Below, one piece after another: positions 1-6,454 of a stretch of 8,499 nt of DNA. Numbering within the stretch: position 1 is the stretch's first letter; every line of letters begins with the position of its first letter. The DNA is from SZUA-217 sp964194555 (GTDB taxonomy: Bacteria; Actinomycetota; Acidimicrobiia; Spongiisociales; ZC4RG35), in assembly GCA_964194555.1 (NCBI GenBank), contig CAXMMT010000039.1, forward strand, positions 1-8,499, written 5' to 3'. The position numbers were made by a program, and so were the translations under genes. The notes beneath the pieces are model-generated. The model saw only the letters and a program-made list of their open reading frames with translations. It ran no database searches and was not told where the DNA came from.

Positions 1-588
1 CAGTTGAAGAGGGAGATTGTTCTTGGTCGGGTCGAGCGAACGCAATTCGGCGAATTCGGCGTCGAGCCCGGGAGCTACCACTTGGAAGATGTGCTCGGGA
101 TGACCAAGATCCTTGAGTTGGTGCTCTCCCAGGTCACGGAGGCTGCTGCCAGGACGCATGCGGTGTCGTACCAGTTCCTCGGTGCCCCGAGATGTGACAA
201 TCTGGCCGCCGTGGGCGGCAGAGAGAATGCGGGCGCATCGGTTGAGAGCCGGGCCGTAGTAGTCGTCGCCCCGCTCATGGGCGACGCCGGTATGGACCGC
301 CATCCGTACCCGCATCTCGCCCACAACCGGCCACTCGGCATCTGCCAGGCTGCGTTGGGCGGCAATCGCCGCTCCTATGGCGTCGAGTGGATCGGAGAAC
401 GCAGCGCTATAGGCATCACCAGCCGTTGAGTGAACGAAGCCTCCGGCCCCGCCGATCTGTTGCTCAAGCAGCGAATCGTGACGCGCCAGGGCGTCACGCA
501 TGCCTTCAGGGTGCTCTTCCCACAGGCGGGTGCTCCCTTCGACGTCGGTGAACAGAAAGGTCACCGTTCCGGTTGGTCGGTCATTCAT
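1..588 (-). CDS. Class III adenylate/guanylate cyclase domain, N-terminal part of a larger signalling protein (cut by left window edge)
   Basis: The reverse strand reads without a stop from ATG at 588 to base 1, giving 196 residues. Residues 8-175 form a class III cyclase homology domain, which makes cyclic nucleotide from NTP. Visible motifs are FLFTDVEGST at 11-20 (first metal Asp15), STAGD at 54-58 (second metal Asp58), DDYYG at 108-112 (base-contacting Asp109) and NRCAR at 116-120 (transition-state Asn116 and Arg120). The usual substrate Lys of the KTxGD motif is replaced by Ser54, so nucleotide specificity or activity may differ. The domain ends in HIFQVVAPGL, followed by LRSLDPTKNNLPLQL. 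In actinobacterial relatives that stretch leads into a STAND/AAA ATPase and TPRs, so the missing part probably encodes those (inference). The start is chosen because it sits a few residues before the first beta strand, as in relatives. The gene is divergent from the Ccr-family gene. Confidence 0.88.
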   Translation of the reverse strand, partial: MNDRPTGTVTFLFTDVEGSTRLWEEHPEGMRDALARHDSLLEQQIGGAGGFVHSTAGDAYSAAFSDPLDAIGAAIAAQRSLADAEWPVVGEMRVRMAVHTGVAHERGDDYYGPALNRCARILSAAHGGQIVTSRGTEELVRHRMRPGSSLRDLGEHQLKDLGHPEHIFQVVAPGLDAEFAELRSLDPTKNNLPLQL

Positions 589-1002
589 GAGACAAGGCTG
601 CCGATGCTACGCCATCGGGGGCGTCCGAAGTGTCTGGCCGCCCACAACCGGTGCGAGTTCAGGGTCATTGCAGCACTTCGGCGAGCTTCTCCAATGGTGT
701 CATCACGGTGCCCGGAACCCGTTCTACACCATGCATCAGAATCCCACTCGTCTCTGAGACGAACCCGGCGCACCCTACGGCGCGGTCACCAGCACCTAAC
801 AGGGCCCCAGATTGTTAGTTCCCTGAAGCGTGTAGATCTGTCAGCTCGTATAGTTTCTGGCTTCTGGCAGCGACGTCCGTTGCGAGGAAGTGGAGTAGGT
901 AGTTATGGAATCTCATTCGAAGGTCGGTCATGATGTGGTCTGCAGGGGCGACAGTACGACTTTGGTGCCCGAGGACCACTCTCGCGTCAACAGGAGAGCG
1001 AT
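589..1002. promoter_or_regulatory. Divergent intergenic region between the cyclase and Ccr-family genes
   Basis: About 414 bases separate two divergent starts, so both promoters should lie here. The sequence shows an odd-centred dyad at 748-762, a -10-like TATAGT at 849-854 without a convincing -35 at normal distance, and a possible leader ORF from 905. Longer open frames across the region on either strand resemble no protein I recognise and overlap the flanking genes out of frame. The promoter assignment is inference from geometry. Confidence 0.4.
748..762. promoter_or_regulatory. 15-base dyad, possible operator
   Basis: TCGTCTC and GAGACGA are perfect inverted 7-mers around a single central T. 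The site lies between divergent genes, about 160 bases upstream of the cyclase start and about 240 bases upstream of the Ccr-family start. This geometry suits a dimeric repressor or activator site, but only one copy is seen and no cognate regulator can be named. Confidence 0.25.
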
Positions 1003-1006
1003 ATGA
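905..1006 (+). CDS. Possible 33-residue leader ORF translationally coupled to the Ccr-family gene
   Basis: ATG at 905 is preceded by GGAG (892-895, nine bases upstream) and opens a 33-codon frame. Its TGA (1004-1006) overlaps the ATG of the next gene in the arrangement ATGA. Such an overlap usually marks translational coupling. The peptide starts MESHSKVGHDVV and is polar, with two histidines near its start and one Cys. It shows no membrane segment or known motif. It could be a genuine small protein, a leader whose translation sets expression of the reductase, or chance: short open frames are common at this base composition, and the downstream gene has a good ribosome site of its own (AGGAG, 992-996). 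Confidence 0.3.
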   Translation: MESHSKVGHDVVCRGDSTTLVPEDHSRVNRRAI

Positions 1007-2241
1007 CCCAGCTTGTTGACATCGGTCAGTTGCCTCCAGTCGGTGAGGTCCCCGACCAGATGCACGCCCAGGTTGTCCGCAGTGAGCGATTCGGCGATCC
1101 CATGACTGCCTTTCAGCCGGAGGTCATCGAGGTCCCTGAGCTTGGTCCGAACGACGTTCTGATCGCGGTCATGGCCGCAGGAATCAACTTCAACAATGTG
1201 TGGGCGGCTCGTGGCATACCCATTGATGTCATCGCGGCTCGTCAGAAGGCTGGCGAACCCTACGACTTCCACATCGGAGGGAGTGACGTCTCGGGAACCG
1301 TCTACGCCGTCGGAGAAGCTGTCGAGGGCGTCGCTGTTGGTGACGACGTGGTTACGCACCACGGCTGGTGGGATCAAGCTGACCCGTGGATCAAAGCGGG
1401 TAAGGACCCGATGATCGCCCCATCAGCTTCTATCTGGGGTTACAACACCAACTTCGGCTCCTTCGCCCAGTTCTGTGTCGCCCAATCACACCAGGTGATG
1501 TCAAAGGCGCCACGACTGACATGGGAGGAGGCCGCCGCTCCCTCACTGGTCGGGACTACGGCCTATCGCATGCTCTTTGGATGGGAGGGCAACATTCTCA
1601 AAGAGGATGACGTCGTTCTCGTCTGGGGAGGCTCTGGTGGCCTGGGCACACAGGCGATACAGCTGGCAGCCGCGATTGGCGCCCGGGCAGTTGCCGTCGT
1701 CTCCAGCGACGAACGCGGGGAATACTGCAAACAGCTCGGCGCGGTTGGCTATGTCAATCGTGGACGTTTCGATCACTGGGGTGTGCCGCCACACTGGACA
1801 GACAACGAAGGCCAGCGCGAATGGACCGCTGGTGCCCGCGCCTTCGGCAAGGCGGTGTGGGACCAGTTAGGCGAGCGTCGCAATCCTGACATCGTGTTCG
1901 AACACCCGGGCGAGGCAACAATCCCGACAAGCATCTTTGTGTGTGAGCCCGGCGGAATGGTGGTCATCTGTGCCGGAACGACCGGCTTCACCGCGGTGGT
2001 GGACCTTCGCTACCACTGGGTGCGTCAGAAGCGTCTACAAGGATCGCACGGGACAAACGACGAACAGGCACTGGCGTACAACCAAATGGTCGCCGACGGC
2101 AAGATCGACCCATGCCTAGGCGATGTGTTCCGGTTTGAGGAAATCGGCAAGGCTCATCATGAGATGGAATCAGGAGCCGGTTCATATGGAAACCGAGCGG
2201 CCTTGATCGGAGCTCCCGAACGAGGGCAAGGCCGCCGCTGA
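1003..2241 (+). CDS. ccrA: Crotonyl-CoA carboxylase/reductase family protein (enoyl-CoA reductase, MDR superfamily)
   Basis: The 412-residue product is a medium-chain dehydrogenase/reductase of the Ccr family. These enzymes use NADPH to reduce enoyl-CoA and, in true members, carboxylate it (crotonyl-CoA to ethylmalonyl-CoA) for the ethylmalonyl-CoA pathway or extender-unit supply. The GroES-like half spans about 20-175 and includes the family stretch GINFNNVW (60-67). The Rossmann half has VWGGSGGLG (207-215) for NADPH. QKRLQGSHG (342-350) near the C-terminus is a further Ccr signature, with His349 matching the pocket His of characterised enzymes. At the CO2 pocket, WGYNTNFGSF (145-154) has Tyr147-Asn148 where characterised enzymes have Phe/Tyr-Glu, so carboxylation is uncertain. 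A plain acryloyl/crotonyl-CoA reductase is the alternative. Length is slightly below the usual 420-450. The start has AGGAG six bases upstream. No mutase or epimerase gene lies beside it in this window. Confidence 0.88.
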   Translation: MTQLVDIGQLPPVGEVPDQMHAQVVRSERFGDPMTAFQPEVIEVPELGPNDVLIAVMAAGINFNNVWAARGIPIDVIAARQKAGEPYDFHIGGSDVSGTVYAVGEAVEGVAVGDDVVTHHGWWDQADPWIKAGKDPMIAPSASIWGYNTNFGSFAQFCVAQSHQVMSKAPRLTWEEAAAPSLVGTTAYRMLFGWEGNILKEDDVVLVWGGSGGLGTQAIQLAAAIGARAVAVVSSDERGEYCKQLGAVGYVNRGRFDHWGVPPHWTDNEGQREWTAGARAFGKAVWDQLGERRNPDIVFEHPGEATIPTSIFVCEPGGMVVICAGTTGFTAVVDLRYHWVRQKRLQGSHGTNDEQALAYNQMVADGKIDPCLGDVFRFEEIGKAHHEMESGAGSYGNRAALIGAPERGQGRR

Positions 2242-2502
2242 AAGTAGCTTGAAACACATCGGTTCTCGAAAACATCCGGTTCCGCTAATGCGCCGCCCAT
2301 CACTTTCAATATGTGAGCGGCCGACCAGAGGCAAGAGCATGCCAGACACGTCTCTTAATGAGCCGCGCCATAAGTCCATTAGGGGTTATGAACAGCACGC
2401 CCGAAACGTCGGGCGTGCTGTTCGCCGGCATGACAAGATGATCTATCTCGTCGTGAAGATCGATTCGTTTGTGCCCGCGCTGTCTTATTTAAGGAATAGG
2501 TT
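2242..2502. other. Convergent intergenic region between the Ccr-family and AmiS/UreI-like genes
   Basis: These 261 bases separate two genes that end towards each other. The only clear structure is the strong hairpin at 2390-2423. An 85-codon plus-strand frame spans most of the region but runs through the hairpin, lacks a ribosome site and resembles nothing known, so I treat the region as noncoding. Confidence 0.55.
2390..2423. terminator. Perfect 15-bp inverted repeat, likely bidirectional terminator
   Basis: Arms 2390-2404 (GAACAGCACGCCCGA) and 2409-2423 are exactly complementary around a four-base AACG loop. The hairpin lies about 150 bases after the Ccr-family stop and 80 bases after the AmiS/UreI-like stop, between convergent genes, where a shared terminator is expected. 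There is no T-tract on either side, as is often the case in actinobacterial terminators. A protein-binding palindrome is the alternative. Confidence 0.65.
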
Positions 2503-3015
2503 CTAAAACAGATCGATAGCAAGTGCGAGGTACACCGCGGGAAGGAATCCCCAGACGCCTGTTATCACCAGCGCCCATCCAAGCAACTTGGCCGGCACCT
2601 TGCCGTAGGTAAAACCTGCCACCAGGAGGAATACAACACCCCACCAGATCGCCGAGGACTGGAACATAAAGGTGCCGTCGAAGAAATCGACATAAAGGGC
2701 TGCCAGTATCCCCACGGGTATGGCCAGGTTGCCGATCGGTCGCAGGTCTGCTCCCTTGATCAGTGCCACTCCGAATGCCGTGAAGAACACGGCAAAGAGT
2801 ACGACCAGGCCGGCGAGAACGACGCCGGCGTCCTGTTGCACCAAGATAAAGACCTGGCTGAAGAGGATCACGCCCACTATCAGCTCTATCCAACCGACCG
2901 TTGTCAACGGGTTGCTGCCCTCATCGGCAGGTTCGGAACCCATCCCAATGAGGTACAGGCCGATCACCCATGCCCCAAGAGCGAAAGTGAAGAAAATCAC
3001 CGATACAGATAGCAC
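2503..3015 (-). CDS. AmiS/UreI-type six-helix membrane protein (putative amide/urea channel)
   Basis: The 170-residue product is almost entirely hydrophobic, with six likely membrane helices near 4-24, 37-58, 65-87, 94-112, 121-139 and 144-170. Short polar loops separate them, such as GSEPADEGSNP (26-36). Length, helix count and the last two helices (IWWGVVFLLVAGFTYG, then LLGWALVITGVWGFLPA) fit the AmiS/UreI family. Its members pass urea or short amides through the cytoplasmic membrane. Substrate cannot be told from sequence. I chose GTG at 3015 because AAAGGA lies five bases upstream and the first helix follows at once. The frame is open further, to 3141, but that stretch is Arg-rich and not membrane-like. 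No amidase, formamidase or urease gene lies nearby in this window. Another small membrane protein family remains possible. Confidence 0.6.
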   Translation of the reverse strand: MLSVSVIFFTFALGAWVIGLYLIGMGSEPADEGSNPLTTVGWIELIVGVILFSQVFILVQQDAGVVLAGLVVLFAVFFTAFGVALIKGADLRPIGNLAIPVGILAALYVDFFDGTFMFQSSAIWWGVVFLLVAGFTYGKVPAKLLGWALVITGVWGFLPAVYLALAIDLF

Positions 3016-3235
3016 ACTGGTCCTTTCGTAGTGCCCGACCCAACCTACTCGCCCGAAATAGTTTCTGCGGGATCCTTCGTTACAGCGGTTCCGAATCCTC
3101 GACCTGCTCAAGCCACCAGTCCCCAATACCTGTATGACCAACCCACCACCGATCGCGTAGAAGAACGGAGCTATTCCCGGTCGATGTCAGAGACACTGAA
3201 TACGGGATCGGAGTCACCTGTCACCCAACCGGGCT

Positions 3236-3865
3236 TTACGTTGACTCCAAAGACCGAGAACACCGTGAAAGAACCGTGACCGTCACCATGGCAGGATTCA
3301 CCGATGTCGTCGGCAGGGAAGCCGATGGCACTCGTGCGGTTATCGAGTTCCGAACACCAAGGAGCGGCCTCAGTCGGCTGATGGTGTTGATCAGCTCTTT
3401 GGCCACCACTCGATAGTCCTTGGAGGGCCCTGTTGCCCGTGCTGCCGAATCCTCTTGGGGATCGATCGCGTCCTGTAGTTTCTCGAGTTCGGCTGAAGCG
3501 GTTCCTTTGATCGAGTCGCTCTGGGCGAGGAGTCGCCGGTCGCTTACCGGTTCAGCGATCACGGTTGCGAGCAGCTCGACCGCCTTCGTGTGCCGCCCTT
3601 CCGCGACACGTACTCTGCCAAGTTTTCCCAAAGCCCCCAGCATCTCTGGCACCATCCTTGTTCGGTCGGCCGCGTCGAGGCTCTCGATGAATGCCGCCTC
3701 AGCTGCAGCCAGGTCGCCCGTCGCCAGGTTGGTGTCTCCCTGACTACCGATTGGGGCGTATTCGCCCGAGTCGTATTTGCCTCTGCGGTGGGTCTCGATG
3801 TTCCAGAGGCCCGTCGCGTCGCTGACGAGGCGTATGCCACCCTCGACGGGGTGGGCGCGTACCAC
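3236..3865 (-). pseudogene. Relic of the C-terminal TPR region of a cyclase/ATPase-TPR type regulator
   Basis: This minus-strand frame has a TPR-like core at residues 43-160 (bases 3739-3386). It contains GDLAAAEAAFIESL (50-63), LGALGKLGRVRVAEGR (76-91) and AVELLATVIAEP (95-106). This pattern is typical of the far C-terminal part of actinobacterial STAND-ATPase/TPR regulators, which are often headed by a class III cyclase. The frame stays open upstream to about 3965, but that part contains only vague helical traces. No ATPase, cyclase or plausible start precedes it, because the next upstream DNA is the promoter side of the divergent cyclase-TPR gene. The 49 residues after 160 resemble nothing, while another minus frame is open over the same bases and beyond, suggesting a frameshift near the end. 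I read it as a decayed 3' fragment; a very divergent short TPR protein is the alternative. Confidence 0.6.
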
Positions 3866-4091
3866 CTGCTCGAGATGTGGAAGGACGTGTTGCCGACTCA
3901 GTCCGCTGAAGCTGCCAGCTGACCAGCAGGAGTTCGCGAAGCAATACTCGGGAACACCCGGCCCCGTTCAACGCGTCCAGAAACAACCACTTGACACAAA
4001 GAGGCTTCGCTATGTGCGGGTGTTGAGGGATCGGTTGGGTTTGATATGGCATCAGCCCGGGTAGTCAGGCACACCGGTAGGCTCCACCCCG
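3866..4091 (+). promoter_or_regulatory. Upstream region of the cyclase-TPR gene with weak promoter-like elements
   Basis: TTGACA at 3991-3996 matches a -35 box exactly, but the best -10-like hexamer (TATGTG, 4011-4016) is only 14 bases away, shorter than usual. A second pair, TTGAGG (4023-4028) and TATGGC (4045-4050), has a 16-base spacer and weaker matches. One of these probably serves the gene starting at 4092. The ribosome site GGTAGG (4076-4081) is weak and ten bases from the ATG, suggesting modest translation. Confidence 0.3.
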
Positions 4092-6080
4092 ATGGTGGGT
4101 TCAGATTCGCTTCCTGTTGGTGCCGTAACGTTCTTCTTCACAGACATTGAAGGCTCCACTCGTCTATGGGAACACAGTCCAGATCGCATGAGAAGTGCGC
4201 TGTCTGTTCACGACGACATCATGGGTCGATTAATCCGAAGCAACGGCGGGTCCGTCTTCAAAACTGGAGGCGACTCTTTCTGCGCGAGTTTCGACAGCCC
4301 TCATCAAGCCCTGACAGCGTCTTTGGAATCGCAGCGCGAACTTGCTCGAATCGATTGGGAGACTGACGCGCCGATAAGAGTACGGATGGGCCTCCACACG
4401 GGGACAGCTCAAATACGCGTGGACGACTATTTCGGGCCAACCCTGAATCGGACTGCTCGGATTATGTCGGCTGGTCACGGAGGTCAGATTCTTCTCTCAT
4501 CATCCACGCAACGCTTGCTAATTGATGAGCTCCCCAGTGATATGGAACTGCTCAGTCTGGGGGTGCATGCTCTTAAGGACTTAGACAGAGCAGAAGAGAT
4601 ATTCCAGGTTGTCGCCGATGGCTTGGCCACTGGGTTCCCTCCTCTTCATACAGAGCCAAACAGCGACGGCGGGCCTGCAAGTCAGGCGCTTCACGCCTTT
4701 GAAGAAAAGGATTGGGAGCGTGTTGTTGATCTCCTGACCCAGATAGAAACCGACCTGAAGTTGACGGGCAAGCAACACGAAATGATGGGGTTTGCTCTGT
4801 GGTGGTTGGGCCATCACGACCGGATCATCAATCGTTTCGAGCAGGCGTACAACACCTTCTTGGCAGAAGGAGATTCTCAGGGAGCGGCTTCGGCTGCTCT
4901 TGAACTCGCTGAGCTTCATGCGCACACCCTCGCCCGGGACGTAGCGGCAGGTTGGGCCAAACGAGCGGAGCGATTGCTTGAAGGAGACGAAGGCTCGACA
5001 GCGAGGGGCTACCTGTTGCGTTGGCAAGCTGTTGAGGCTTTTGAAAAGGAAAGTGATCTTGACCTGGCGATCTCTCTCTCAGAGAAGGTGGCTGAGATCG
5101 GCCGAGCCAATATGGACGGCAACCTAGAAGTTCTCGCCCTCCAGGATCAGGGCAGATTCTTGGTCGCTGCCGGGCGCCTCGATGAAGGAATGCCTCTCAT
5201 GGACGAGGCGATGATCGCTGCGGTGGCAGGTGACGTAACGCCGATCACTGTGGGTCGCAGCTACTGCAACATGTTGGCGGTATGTGATCAAACCGGCGAC
5301 GTCCGCAGGGCAGCGGAGTGGAGCAAAGCGGCCGAGGAATGGAGTAAGGAGAGTGAGTCGTCGCCATATCCGGGGATCTGCCGAATCTTCAAAGCCGAAG
5401 TGATGTGGTTGAACGGTGACTGGGCAGGCGCTGAGAGTGAAGTGATGCGGGCATCAGGCGAACTCGGGCTGTATACAGACATCAGCGGTGAGGCGTGGTA
5501 CCAGTTCGGTGTCATGAGAGTCCGCGCTGGTGACTACGAAGGTGCGGAGGCTGCCTTTCAGGAGGCCTTAACCAGAGGACGGGAACCAGTACCAGGCTAT
5601 GCCTATGTTCTGCGACACCAAGGTCTAGCTGACTCAGCAATCGACATGTTGGAACGTTCATTGTCCGACCCAAACGTCAGCAAACTCGATCGAGCGCGTT
5701 TTCTTCCCGCCCTTGCAGAGTTCAGCCTGGACGAGGGAGACACCGAAACGTCAAGACGAGCCGTTGACGAACTCGAAGAGATAGGCCAACTCGCCCGATC
5801 TGACTACTTCCTTGCCCAGGCAACCCACCAACGCGGACTCATCGAACTGATAGAGGAGCCCCCCACAGCCATCAACTACTTGAGAGACGCCGTCAAAGCC
5901 TTCACCAAGCTTCGTCTCCCCTACGAGGCAGCAAAGGCCCGTTCAGACTTGGCAAAGGCCTACATCGCCGACGACGCCCAGGCATTGGCCACCCTTGAGC
6001 TCAAGTCGGCGAAGGCCGAGTTCGAAAGACTCGGATCAACGGCGGACGCTGACTTGATCGATACACTTATGCCCCGATAG
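4092..6080 (+). CDS. Class III nucleotidyl cyclase with C-terminal TPR-like domain
   Basis: The 662-residue soluble protein should make cAMP (or cGMP) in the cytoplasm. The cyclase domain covers about 8-175 with every canonical residue: FFFTDIEGST (14-23, metal Asp18), FKTGGD (56-61, substrate Lys57 and metal Asp61), DDYFG (111-115, base-contacting Asp112), and Asn119 with Arg123. A short Pro/Gly/Ser linker (about 181-197) leads to an all-helical region to about 655. That region resembles the TPR scaffolds of actinobacterial LuxR/STAND regulators, for example GRFLVAAGRLDEGMPLMDEA and GDYEGAEAAFQEAL. It probably senses a ligand or partner and tunes the cyclase. No P-loop, ATPase or LuxR HTH is visible, unlike many relatives. 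No membrane segment or signal peptide is seen. The ATG lies about ten residues before the first strand, as usual. It is flanked by noncoding DNA and looks monocistronic. Confidence 0.9.
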   Translation: MVGSDSLPVGAVTFFFTDIEGSTRLWEHSPDRMRSALSVHDDIMGRLIRSNGGSVFKTGGDSFCASFDSPHQALTASLESQRELARIDWETDAPIRVRMGLHTGTAQIRVDDYFGPTLNRTARIMSAGHGGQILLSSSTQRLLIDELPSDMELLSLGVHALKDLDRAEEIFQVVADGLATGFPPLHTEPNSDGGPASQALHAFEEKDWERVVDLLTQIETDLKLTGKQHEMMGFALWWLGHHDRIINRFEQAYNTFLAEGDSQGAASAALELAELHAHTLARDVAAGWAKRAERLLEGDEGSTARGYLLRWQAVEAFEKESDLDLAISLSEKVAEIGRANMDGNLEVLALQDQGRFLVAAGRLDEGMPLMDEAMIAAVAGDVTPITVGRSYCNMLAVCDQTGDVRRAAEWSKAAEEWSKESESSPYPGICRIFKAEVMWLNGDWAGAESEVMRASGELGLYTDISGEAWYQFGVMRVRAGDYEGAEAAFQEALTRGREPVPGYAYVLRHQGLADSAIDMLERSLSDPNVSKLDRARFLPALAEFSLDEGDTETSRRAVDELEEIGQLARSDYFLAQATHQRGLIELIEEPPTAINYLRDAVKAFTKLRLPYEAAKARSDLAKAYIADDAQALATLELKSAKAEFERLGSTADADLIDTLMPR

Positions 6081-6454
6081 GGCGAACGCTCCCATGATTG
6101 GCAGCTGCGCCAGATGGGCGCCCATAGCAACCCCATTGTCAATTCGGGGTGAGGACGCGTTGAATGTGGACGCTGTGTGAGCGTAGTTGTTTGCCGACTT
6201 TGGGTTGGATGGTGGGTGGCTTCCCCTGCGGTTACACGTTGACGTATGCGCACTCGATGCTGGACCGGTGCTGACAACCACGTTCGCACTCGCTTGGTGG
6301 GGCGAGCCCGGCGCCGGAAGCTGACCAGCGGCTGAAGGGCTGGCGTGGCGTGCTTGGTCGAATGATGAATGACGTCCGCCGCGTCCCGGGTGTTCGTCAT
6401 GTCAGTTTCTGCTCCACTAGGTATGACATATCAGCTGGTTTAAGGGATCAAGCT
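6081..6454 (+). promoter_or_regulatory. Intergenic region upstream of the PBP-like operon
   Basis: These 374 bases hold no recognisable gene. A perfect 12-base palindrome ATGGGCGCCCAT (6114-6125) lies 34 bases after the cyclase-TPR stop. Near the next gene, ATGTCA (6399-6404) and TATGAC (6422-6427) are 17 bases apart and match the housekeeping promoter in four of six bases each, placing a start site about 20 bases before the coding start. A minus-strand stretch around 6135-6230 encodes a basic 31-residue tail with no start and no recognised family. It could be a relic, but I cannot support that. Confidence 0.35.

Noticed and set aside
4..933. Plus-strand open frames of 141 and 167 codons
   Set aside because: The first, and the start of the second, mirror the minus-strand cyclase. 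The rest spans the divergent spacer and has no family resemblance or ribosome site.
928..1377. 149-codon open frame on the minus strand
   Set aside because: It lies antisense to the start of the clearly recognised Ccr-family gene and resembles no protein.
2249..2506. 85-codon plus-strand frame after the Ccr-family gene
   Set aside because: It runs through the 15-bp hairpin, is Arg-rich and lacks a ribosome site.
3016..3141. N-terminal extension of the AmiS/UreI-like protein to 3141
   Set aside because: The extra 42 residues are basic and not membrane-like, while GTG 3015 has AAAGGA at ideal distance and leads straight into helix 1.
3031..3279. 82-codon plus-strand frame
   Set aside because: Low-complexity Ser/Thr/Pro-rich translation, no ribosome site, overlaps the upstream region of the membrane-protein gene on the other strand.
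3590..3922. 110-codon plus-strand frame with a helical-looking end
   Set aside because: The opposite strand carries the recognisable TPR pattern, so this is taken as its mirror.
5960..6400. 146-codon minus-strand frame, considered as a transposase remnant
   Set aside because: His/Arg/Thr-rich translation with no transposase motif, no terminal inverted repeats seen, and it overlaps the end of the cyclase-TPR gene.
6350..6454. N-terminal extension of the PBP-like protein to 6350
   Set aside because: No ribosome site at 6350, no signal peptide in the extension, and ATG 6455 has a good site and begins the fold.
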